From: CAZFDE01 sp964517795
Lineage (GTDB): Bacteria; Planctomycetota; Phycisphaerae; Sedimentisphaerales; Anaerobacaceae
Assembly (NCBI GenBank): GCA_964517795.1
Contig: CAZFDE010000097.1
Coordinates: 1-8,567 of the forward strand
DNA: 8,567 nucleotides
Reading direction: 5' to 3'
This document shows positions 1 through 4,977 of the stretch, in pieces; the stretch's first letter is position 1; each line of letters begins with the position of its first letter. The position numbers and the translations under genes are program-made. The notes below the pieces were generated by a model. That model was not told the DNA's origin, did not search any database, and saw only the letters and a list, made by a program, of their open reading frames with translations.

Positions 1-63
1 TTCGCGGCCTTTATCTTGTATGCGGCTATCGTTTTTTACGATTGGCTTGCTTTTTTAACGTAA
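1..63 (+). CDS. C-terminal end of an upstream gene, possibly a membrane protein (partial)
   Basis: Frame 1 is open from the first base and ends at TAA (61-63). It would encode about 20 residues, FAAFILYAAIVFYDWLAFLT, which reads like a final transmembrane helix. The tail is too short to name a family. Frame 3 is also open, for longer (to about 116), but its translation has no recognisable character. The choice of frame 1 therefore rests only on the hydrophobic composition. Confidence 0.3.
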   Translation, partial: FAAFILYAAIVFYDWLAFLT

Positions 64-113
64 TTGTCTTAGGACTTGACGAAATCGCACCGATGATAAA
101 CGCGTAGATTCTG

Positions 114-119
114 AAAAGG
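114..119 (+). promoter_or_regulatory. Ribosome binding site of the 127-558 gene
   Basis: AAAAGG lies 7 nt before the ATG at 127 and supports that start. A TTGACG at 76-81 could be a -35 box, but I see no convincing -10 at the right distance, so no promoter is called. Confidence 0.5.
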
Positions 120-126
120 TTTAGCA

Positions 127-558
127 ATGTGCTATATGGTTTATATTGGTTCAGACACGCCACTGCCGACATCACAGTGGGATGAAAAATCCCCTGAATT
201 CTTTTTGAGTGACTGCGAAGATTCGATTAAAGAGGTTAAAAAGCATTTCTCTAAAAAATATATTTATTATGCAGGCGCTCATACGAATTGCGGCTGCGGT
301 TTTTTCTATAACGAAGAATATCATGACCAGGATGAAATAGAGCAGGAAAGAAACTCTGTCAGAAAGTTGATTCGTATGCTCGAATTAGCACTTGAATCCC
401 GGCCGAATGTGGAGTTGATAGTTGCTTGGGCAGGTGAAGAAGATAAGCCGCCGAAAAGAAAAATGAAAATGACACCTGGCCGGCTTCTGGATAAAAATTT
501 TCCGCTTGAAGAAGGCGACTTTGTTATTTTTTCTAAAGCGATTAAGGACGGTATATGA
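127..558 (+). CDS. Hypothetical protein with a CGCGF motif
   Basis: A soluble protein of 143 residues with no signal peptide or membrane helix. The N-terminus MCYMVYIGSDTPLP and the central H-T-N-C-G-C-G-F block (residues 52-59) are the distinctive parts. They resemble small uncharacterised bacterial proteins that begin MC.M.YI and carry a GCxC-type block; this is a recollection, not a search result. The two central cysteines, His52 and Cys2 could bind a metal or be redox-active, but nothing proves it. Residues 66-92 are a charged, probably helical segment, and 107-120 are rich in Lys and Arg. The start is supported by AAAAGG at 114-119. The stop overlaps the next ATG (ATGA, 555-558), so the two genes are probably co-translated. 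Base composition looks more AT-rich than in the 1648-7896 operon. Confidence 0.8.
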   Translation: MCYMVYIGSDTPLPTSQWDEKSPEFFLSDCEDSIKEVKKHFSKKYIYYAGAHTNCGCGFFYNEEYHDQDEIEQERNSVRKLIRMLELALESRPNVELIVAWAGEEDKPPKRKMKMTPGRLLDKNFPLEEGDFVIFSKAIKDGI

Positions 559-962
559 TACTGCGATTGATTCTTGCATCGGTCATTGGCGGATTCTTAT
601 GGTGGCTGGAAACTATCATGACGCACTATTCAGATTTTATATCGGTAACATTATCCGCCATTATGGGCACCTTTATCAGCGGACTTGCGGCATTGCTTTT
701 AGCCGTGCTTTTCCTGCCCGTCGTTCTGACACGAGTATGGCTGACATGGCGAAAGCTATGGCCGATATCGGTAGTTATGTTTTGCGCCGGCATCGCGCTT
801 GCGATCATTTCGCGTCTGCCATTTATGCTTCAGGAAGGAGCGGTTGATTCACATACGGTCTATACGGCCCATCCCTGTTGGTATGTTGCATGGCTGTTTG
901 TCCTTTTTTCAATTGTTACATTTCCCTTTTTGGGTATTAGCGAATCCAAACGTTGGATCTAA
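555..962 (+). CDS. Small integral membrane protein, function unknown
   Basis: A protein of 135 residues with about four hydrophobic segments: roughly 3-19, 35-58, 69-88 and 109-127. Loops are short and a basic stretch (R-V-W-L-T-W-R-K, 60-67) lies between helices 2 and 3. I do not recognise a family and see no catalytic motif. The start codon overlaps the stop of the preceding gene by four bases, and AAGGA (544-548) sits 6 nt upstream inside that gene. This is the usual arrangement for translational coupling, so the membrane protein and the CGCGF protein probably act together or are at least co-expressed. Confidence 0.75.
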   Translation: MILRLILASVIGGFLWWLETIMTHYSDFISVTLSAIMGTFISGLAALLLAVLFLPVVLTRVWLTWRKLWPISVVMFCAGIALAIISRLPFMLQEGAVDSHTVYTAHPCWYVAWLFVLFSIVTFPFLGISESKRWI

Positions 963-987
963 AAATCCAGCGCATCTAATTACGTAG

Positions 988-1007
988 GGTGCGTTATCAA
1001 ACGCACC
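988..1007 (+). repeat. Palindromic element GGTGCGTT/AACGCACC, possible terminator
   Basis: A perfect 8-bp inverted repeat (988-995 with 1000-1007) around a 4-nt ATCA loop, 25 nt after the stop of the membrane protein gene. The 'TAGGGTGCGTT...AACGCACC' style resembles a dispersed intergenic palindrome seen in many unrelated bacterial genomes. It may also stop transcription of the upstream pair, but it is not followed by a run of T, so a classical intrinsic terminator is not clear. Confidence 0.5.
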
Positions 1008-1104
1008 ATTTCAATCAATAGCCATCACCGGTTATGATTTCCCCGCCGCATAATTTCACGGTTTCTTTTTACTTTGTTTCTACGTCGCTCTGATCCGCTG
1101 TCCG

Positions 1105-1135
1105 TTTTGAAAAAAAGCGTTGCTTTTTTTCAAAA
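1105..1135 (+). repeat. Perfect 14-bp inverted repeat overlapping a promoter
   Basis: TTTTGAAAAAAAGC (1105-1118) pairs perfectly with GCTTTTTTTCAAAA (1122-1135) around a 3-nt loop. The right arm carries the candidate -35 (TTGCTT, 1120-1125) and most of the spacer of the promoter at 1120-1147. It could be an operator for a dimeric repressor, a terminator of upstream transcription (a stem followed by A/T-rich sequence), or a mobile palindrome. The sequence does not decide between these. Confidence 0.6.
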
Positions 1136-1147
1136 ATATGCTATAAT
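1120..1147 (+). promoter_or_regulatory. Candidate housekeeping-sigma promoter with extended -10
   Basis: TTGCTT (1120-1125), a 16-bp spacer, then TATAAT (1142-1147) preceded by TG one base upstream (1139-1140), a textbook extended -10. Transcription would begin near 1154 and read toward the sigma factor operon. It is the best promoter match I found in the window. Confidence 0.6.
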
Positions 1148-1194
1148 ACACACCAACGTGAGGCCAAAACCCTCCGAGCGAGACAGAACGTCAT

Positions 1195-1210
1195 CTCGAG
1201 CGCAGTCGAG
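1195..1210. repeat. CTCGA...TCGAG palindrome, dispersed-repeat-like
   Basis: CTCGA (1195-1199) and TCGAG (1206-1210) flank GCGCAG. The context, 'CGTCATCTCGAGCG' followed by 'AGTCGAGGAATCTG', closely resembles a GTCATTTCGAGCG...TCGAGAAATC intergenic repeat that I remember from many bacterial genomes. That likeness is from memory and not tested. Confidence 0.45.
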
Positions 1211-1217
1211 GAATCTG

Positions 1218-1258
1218 CTTAAAAACGGATGCCGCGTAGCGGCCGCCACAGTTTTAAG
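1218..1258 (+). repeat. Imperfect hairpin in the sigma factor leader
   Basis: CTTAAAA (1218-1224) pairs with TTTTAAG (1252-1258), with one bulged A and a further C-G pair. Inside lies a second stem, GCCGC (1231-1235) with GCGGC (1239-1243), around a GTA loop. Downstream of the candidate promoter it would form in the leader RNA. Confidence 0.4.
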
Positions 1259-1308
1259 TTTTCCAGCTTTGGTTTTGATTTTGAACCTTTAACTTTTCAG
1301 CTTATTCG

Positions 1309-1314
1309 AAGGGA
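1309..1314 (+). promoter_or_regulatory. Ribosome binding site of the leader ORF
   Basis: AAGGGA, 5 nt before the ATG at 1320. It is better than anything visible in front of the sigma factor start at 1648 and is the main reason for listing the small ORF. Confidence 0.45.
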
Positions 1315-1319
1315 CAATA

Positions 1320-1445
1320 ATGAAACAAAACGATCAAATCAGTCGCCCGAAGGGCCTCAACAATGCTACTCACTACTCACCATTCACTACTCACTGCGGC
1401 CACCGGCCGCACCCCTTGAGCACCTTGAGCACTTGCGCCCCTTAA
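1320..1445 (+). CDS. Putative 41-residue leader peptide
   Basis: A small ORF too short for most gene finders, starting MKQNDQISRPKGLNNATHYS and ending ...LSTLSTCAP. It has a well-placed AAGGGA site and lies between the candidate promoter and the sigma factor gene. The second half is repetitive (CTACTCAC units, then GAGCACCTT units) and rich in His, Thr, Ser and Pro, so it is unlikely to be a folded protein. A GC-rich hairpin (1395-1411) lies inside it. It may be a regulatory upstream ORF or the remnant of a gene: the same frame continues after two stops (1443, 1452) and stays open to 1709. I do not recognise a family. Confidence 0.3.
   Translation: MKQNDQISRPKGLNNATHYSPFTTHCGHRPHPLSTLSTCAP
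1395..1411 (+). repeat. GC-rich hairpin TGCGGCC/GGCCGCA
   Basis: A perfect 7-bp stem (1395-1401 with 1405-1411) and an ACC loop, in otherwise low-complexity sequence within the leader ORF. It would be a stable RNA structure. No T-run follows. Confidence 0.45.
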
Positions 1446-1513
1446 GCTTTTTGAGCCAAAAACAACGATTTTTGGGTCCAACTTGCGCCCCTTATGAGCA
1501 CCTTGATGAGCAC
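1417..1513. repeat. Duplicated GAGCAC/ACTTGCGCCCCTTA block
   Basis: ACTTGCGCCCCTTA occurs twice, at 1431-1444 and 1481-1494, exactly 50 bp apart. GAGCAC occurs four times (1418, 1427, 1496, 1508), twice just before the first copy and twice just after the second. Between the copies lies a small inverted repeat, CCAAAAA (1456-1462) with TTTTTGG (1469-1475). The arrangement looks like local duplication with partial inversion of order. Confidence 0.5.
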
Positions 1514-1647
1514 CTTAAAATACAATCCGGCGGGAAAAGCCTTGAGAATTCAGCGTGTTTTCGGGAAAATTTGGGAAAATCGCAAAAAATTAGACGAAAC
1601 ACGGGACTTGTGTGTCTTACATGCGATGACCGGCAACGGAACGGCCA

Positions 1648-2184
1648 ATGATATACGACGATATTCTATTTTACCAATACAAAACCGGCAGCCGCAACGC
1701 CCTCGATAAGCTCTACAAACGGCTCAAGCTGCCGATGCTAAAAACCGCGGTGGTACTGACCCAGAACACGGCCGCCGCCGAAGATATTGTGCAGGATATA
1801 TTTATGCATCTTGTCAAAAATAAAAAGTCGCTTGGACACATACGAAAGATCAGAAGCTATCTGTTCACCGCGGTCGCCAACCGCGCGAGAAATTATTACC
1901 GAGAGAACGCCAAACAACCCGGCCGGCTCGACGAACGCACCGCAACAGACAGCCGCACGCCGGACCGCTGGCTCATTAAAAACGAGCAGTTGACCCGACT
2001 GGCCGAGTTGATGAACCAGCTCAATTACGACCAGCGCGAAGTCGTGCTGCTGCATATCGAAGGCGGCCTGAAATTCCGCCAAATTGCCGAGATACAGAAC
2101 ATCTCGGTCAATACCGCGACCAGCCGATACCGATACGGCATCGAAAAATTGCGATGCCTGTTTAATGAGGACGAAAAATCATGA
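1648..2184 (+). CDS. ECF-type RNA polymerase sigma factor
   Basis: A sigma-70 family protein of 178 residues with only regions 2 and 4, the usual ECF layout and size. Region 2 spans about 20-87, with the core-binding motif AEDIVQDIF (44-52) and the DNA-melting and -10 helix RKIRSYLFTAVANRARNYYR (66-85). Region 4 spans about 110-172, with a helix-turn-helix (141-166) containing FRQIAEIQNISVNTATSRYR. It would direct RNA polymerase to a small regulon. The start at 1648 is forced by an in-frame TGA at 1627; the ribosome binding site is weak (ACGGAA region near 1635), so initiation may depend on the leader. The stop overlaps the ATG of the next gene by four bases, the standard arrangement for a sigma factor with its anti-sigma partner. 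ECF subgroup not assigned. Confidence 0.93.
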   Translation: MIYDDILFYQYKTGSRNALDKLYKRLKLPMLKTAVVLTQNTAAAEDIVQDIFMHLVKNKKSLGHIRKIRSYLFTAVANRARNYYRENAKQPGRLDERTATDSRTPDRWLIKNEQLTRLAELMNQLNYDQREVVLLHIEGGLKFRQIAEIQNISVNTATSRYRYGIEKLRCLFNEDEKS

Positions 2185-2975
2185 ACGACGAAACGAAAAT
2201 AAAAAATGCAATCAGACATACCTTCATCCAGACCCATCCGGACGCTGACCGGCAATTCAAGGACAACCTGATGGACACCGATCGCCGGATCAATCGCCCG
2301 CCGCAGCAAAATCGAATGTCCTTTTGGACGGCATTGCAGCCGGGGCCTTTGCGTGCGGCAGTAACAATTATTGTGCTGATGGCAGCGGCCTTCTCGGCCT
2401 ATGTTTTCTGGACAAGATCGCAACAGCCGACGTGGACAGTCAACGACAGCATCAGCGCCCTGCAGCAGGTCGATTCGGTCGTCCTCAAATCCACCTTCGA
2501 GGGCGGCAATGACATGATCGTGCACGCCAAGGGAAGTCTCTATAACTCGCACAACGTTGCGGTCCGCTACGAATCGCAGGACGCCGTTCGCATCTACAAT
2601 AATGACACGACCTATCTGTACTCCAAGGACCGGCCCGCATTCAATGCCGCTCATGTATATGAAAAAGCGCCGGTTTCGGACCAGCCGATCAGCCCGTCGG
2701 CCAATTATACGGCCATGCTCTTTCCGATCAAACAGGACAGCAGACAGAAATCGCTAAAGATCGATGAAGTCACCGTCAAACAATACTATGTCGTCACCGG
2801 CACGCTCGGCGATTCCAATATCCGCATGCGCAGCATTATCGACGCCCGGACGAATCTGCCCGTTTCAACCACCTACTGGCGGCCCGAAGACGGCACCGTG
2901 CTGCTGGCCAGTGAGGTCCTCGAATACAACGCTGATATCCCCCAGTCATTATTCGAATTTGATGAAATCCGTTAA
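2181..2975 (+). CDS. Probable anti-sigma factor: one membrane helix, LolA/RseB-like outer domain
   Basis: 264 residues. The N-terminal 55 residues are charged and cytoplasmic and would be the part that holds the sigma factor; I see no zinc-binding HxxxCxxC motif. One transmembrane helix follows (about 57-77, LRAAVTIIVLMAAAFSAYVF). The remaining ~185 residues are extracytoplasmic and beta-rich, with alternating strands such as DSVVLKSTFEG (98-108) and a late block MRSIIDARTNLPVSTTYW ending in IPQSLFEFDEI. This pattern resembles LolA/LppX-like folds, which in proteins such as RseB/MucB sense lipidic signals; the likeness is by eye. The 4-bp overlap with the sigma gene supports a sigma/anti-sigma pair. 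The signal sensed is unknown; the secreted proteins downstream suggest something related to their substrate or to the envelope. Confidence 0.75.
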   Translation: MNDETKIKNAIRHTFIQTHPDADRQFKDNLMDTDRRINRPPQQNRMSFWTALQPGPLRAAVTIIVLMAAAFSAYVFWTRSQQPTWTVNDSISALQQVDSVVLKSTFEGGNDMIVHAKGSLYNSHNVAVRYESQDAVRIYNNDTTYLYSKDRPAFNAAHVYEKAPVSDQPISPSANYTAMLFPIKQDSRQKSLKIDEVTVKQYYVVTGTLGDSNIRMRSIIDARTNLPVSTTYWRPEDGTVLLASEVLEYNADIPQSLFEFDEIR

Positions 2976-3018
2976 TCACATGTGATAAGTTTTGAACACG
3001 AACAATCAGACATGATCC

Positions 3019-3025
3019 AAAGGAG
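3019..3025 (+). promoter_or_regulatory. Ribosome binding site fixing the start at 3033
   Basis: AAAGGAG, 7 nt before ATG 3033. It decides against the earlier in-frame GTG at 2982, which has no such site and would put 17 polar residues ahead of the signal peptide. Confidence 0.75.
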
Positions 3026-3032
3026 ATTTGCC

Positions 3033-4880
3033 ATGAAGACCCGATTTAAGATGATGTATGCAATGTTGATTATCGTAGTGCCGCTGTTTTCGGCAGCCGG
3101 TTTTGCCCGGACGCTGGCCGACTATGCCCAACTGGCAGATGCACCCAAAGGGGCGTGGAAGTACAGTGAGCGGCCGATCCGGATATTCAGCCCGCGAGAA
3201 TCAATCGACGATCCGGCCCGCATGATCGAAGAGGCCAGACAGTTCCACGCCACCTCGATCCGCTGGGTGTACTTGAGTCATTCGTTCGATCCGCAAAGCT
3301 GCGACCCGGCCCCGCTCAAGCAGTTCGGCCAAAAGCTCAAAGCCGCCGGGCTTGTCTGGGGCGGTGCGGCCAACAGCGGCCGCGTCGGCGAACCCTACGG
3401 CCGGGACCGAACATATTTAGGCCAATATCGAAACTATTGCGATACGACCAGTGACGCATACCGCCAATATGTTGCCAAAGATATTCAGCGCTACCTCGAT
3501 GGCGGTGCCGTCCAGATCCAATTCGACGATCCCGGCCGCACCTATGATGGCGTGCTTTACGCCAATGGCGGGGGATTCAGTCCGACTGCGATGACAAAAT
3601 TTGCGGCCTACCTGAAAGAAAACGCAAAAGCCGACCAACTCGAAAAATGGAACATCCCCCAACAGGATGGCACGCTGGATTTTGCCGCGTTTGTCGCCGA
3701 CAAAGGCGGCCCCAAAGCCGTCAAGGCCGAGTATGCCGAACTTTGGTCCATGTTCACGGACTTCCATGCCGAACAGCTTCACGAATTCTACGCCGACCTC
3801 AAAAACCAAGCCAAGGCCTACGCCGAGAAAATCGGATACAAGGGTGAGGTGATCTTCACCTGCAACAATACATCCATGAATTATACCGAAGGCGTGCCGT
3901 ACGGCTTTGCATCCTTCGACTACTTTTTAGGCGAGACCAGCGCCCGCTACACGCCCCAGACCGTACAGGCGTATTACAACACGATCCGGGCCGCCAATGT
4001 GTCGGGCAAGGCCCAGTATTTCCTCGCATCCAACGACTGGTACTGCGTCTCGGAGAACTGGTCGCAGCAGGATGTCCGCATCCCGTACCGGTTCAGCAAT
4101 CCGGCCATCGACGCCGCACTGAACCGTTTTGTCAGGGCGATCGACAGTGCCGCCAACGACCCGGCCAAAATTCTCTCGGCCCGAAAGACGCTCGAAAAAA
4201 CAATTCCGCGCTCCCTGGTCGAGGCGATTATGATCATGCCCGACTGGCGCGACCGAATCGGCAGTGATGAGCCGATCGATCCGCTTGGCCGCCGGTTATA
4301 CGTCCAGCGCAGCCGCCGCCTGATCGCGCTGAGCTATTCGCTCGGTTCGGCGACCCTGGTGCCGTACGACCGTTGGATCCGCGGCTACGACGGGATCGCC
4401 CACGGTGTGCGATTCTTCGGCACGACCGATGAGTTTGGTGATCTGTATAAATTCATCGAAGATAATGCCGCGTTATACGATGACCATGAGGAGGTATTTG
4501 TTACCGGTGATACGCTCGAACAAGATTACCGCGCTGCAAGCCTGCCCGCGACCGCACCGGTGATTCTCGAAGGGGGCTCCGGCGATCTGGTTGCCAGTGT
4601 CCGCGCCAAACCCGGCGATGCCGAAGCCGGTATCGTCGTTCACATGGTGGACTGGAAAGCGGATTGCACAGACCCGGTCAATGCCGGCAGAAAACCGTTT
4701 ACGATCAAGCTCACCAATGCAATGTTCGCCGGCGACGCGACAGCACCGCTGACGATGACATTGCTCATCCCCGGTGCCGAACCGGCTACTATGACGGGCA
4801 CGCTGACCGATGACGGATATACCGTTTTTGAAATCCCGACACTGAATCCGTACGGCGTTTTAACCACCGTTGCCCCATAA
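3033..4880 (+). CDS. Secreted TIM-barrel glycosidase-like protein, family not recognised
   Basis: 615 residues from the ATG at 3033. A signal peptide covers 1-25 (hydrophobic LIIVVPLFSAAG, cut after GFA-25), so it is exported. Residues ~45-490 read as a TIM-barrel enzyme domain: early strand-helix units around 'IRWVYLS', a central 'AVQIQFDDPGR' with Asp165/Asp166, 'FTCNNTS' (Asn278-Asn279), 'FDYFLGETSARY' (Asp296, Glu301) and 'LVPYDRW' (Asp446). Residues ~510-615 form a beta-sandwich-like domain ending 'NPYGVLTTV'. All these blocks recur in the next gene, which suggests that Asp165 and Glu301 may be catalytic. This is inference: no known glycoside hydrolase family signature was identified and the substrate is unknown. 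The gene starts 57 nt after the anti-sigma gene, probably in the same operon. An alternative GTG start at 2982 would add 17 residues. Confidence 0.8.
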   Translation: MKTRFKMMYAMLIIVVPLFSAAGFARTLADYAQLADAPKGAWKYSERPIRIFSPRESIDDPARMIEEARQFHATSIRWVYLSHSFDPQSCDPAPLKQFGQKLKAAGLVWGGAANSGRVGEPYGRDRTYLGQYRNYCDTTSDAYRQYVAKDIQRYLDGGAVQIQFDDPGRTYDGVLYANGGGFSPTAMTKFAAYLKENAKADQLEKWNIPQQDGTLDFAAFVADKGGPKAVKAEYAELWSMFTDFHAEQLHEFYADLKNQAKAYAEKIGYKGEVIFTCNNTSMNYTEGVPYGFASFDYFLGETSARYTPQTVQAYYNTIRAANVSGKAQYFLASNDWYCVSENWSQQDVRIPYRFSNPAIDAALNRFVRAIDSAANDPAKILSARKTLEKTIPRSLVEAIMIMPDWRDRIGSDEPIDPLGRRLYVQRSRRLIALSYSLGSATLVPYDRWIRGYDGIAHGVRFFGTTDEFGDLYKFIEDNAALYDDHEEVFVTGDTLEQDYRAASLPATAPVILEGGSGDLVASVRAKPGDAEAGIVVHMVDWKADCTDPVNAGRKPFTIKLTNAMFAGDATAPLTMTLLIPGAEPATMTGTLTDDGYTVFEIPTLNPYGVLTTVAP

Positions 4881-4977
4881 GAGACAGAATTGAATTTCAA
4901 CGGGCCGGATGACTTCAAACGAATCCGTCCGGCCGGTTATCTCTAATCGCAGAAAATTGATGAGGGTCGATGAAGAT

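Larger units (their letters stand above)
963..1647. other. 685-nt gene-poor region upstream of the sigma factor gene
   Basis: No convincing full-length gene. It holds, in order: the GGTGCGTT palindrome; an unremarkable stretch (1010-1100); the inverted repeat and extended -10 promoter (1105-1147); a CTCGA/TCGAG palindrome (1195-1210); an imperfect long hairpin (1218-1258); a 41-codon small ORF with a ribosome binding site (1320-1445); a GC-rich hairpin (1395-1411); and a duplicated block (1417-1513). If the 1142-1147 box is the promoter, the sigma factor mRNA has a leader of about 490 nt. The 140-codon open frame at 1229-1651 has low-complexity content and no ribosome binding site, and I do not call it. 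Confidence 0.6.

Noticed and set aside
1371..1396. CRISPR-like short repeats (CTACTCAC units)
   Set aside because: Units are under 10 bp, directly adjacent and without spacers; this is simple low-complexity repetition.
1596..1619. GAAAC (1596-1600) and GTCTTA (1614-1619) as an ECF-type autoregulatory promoter
   Set aside because: The boxes resemble ECF promoter elements, but the 13-nt gap is shorter than the usual 15-17 and the matches are partial, so I do not call it.
1229..1651. 140-codon plus-strand open frame in the leader region
   Set aside because: No ribosome binding site, low-complexity content created by the CTACTCAC and GAGCAC repeats, and a different frame from the small ORF that does have a good ribosome binding site.
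2025..2654. 209-codon minus-strand open frame across the sigma and anti-sigma genes
   Set aside because: Antisense shadow spanning two well-supported overlapping genes; no domain seen.
2982..3032. GTG start at 2982 for the first secreted protein
   Set aside because: AAAGGAG at 3019-3025 points to ATG 3033, and the protein from there begins directly with a normal signal peptide.
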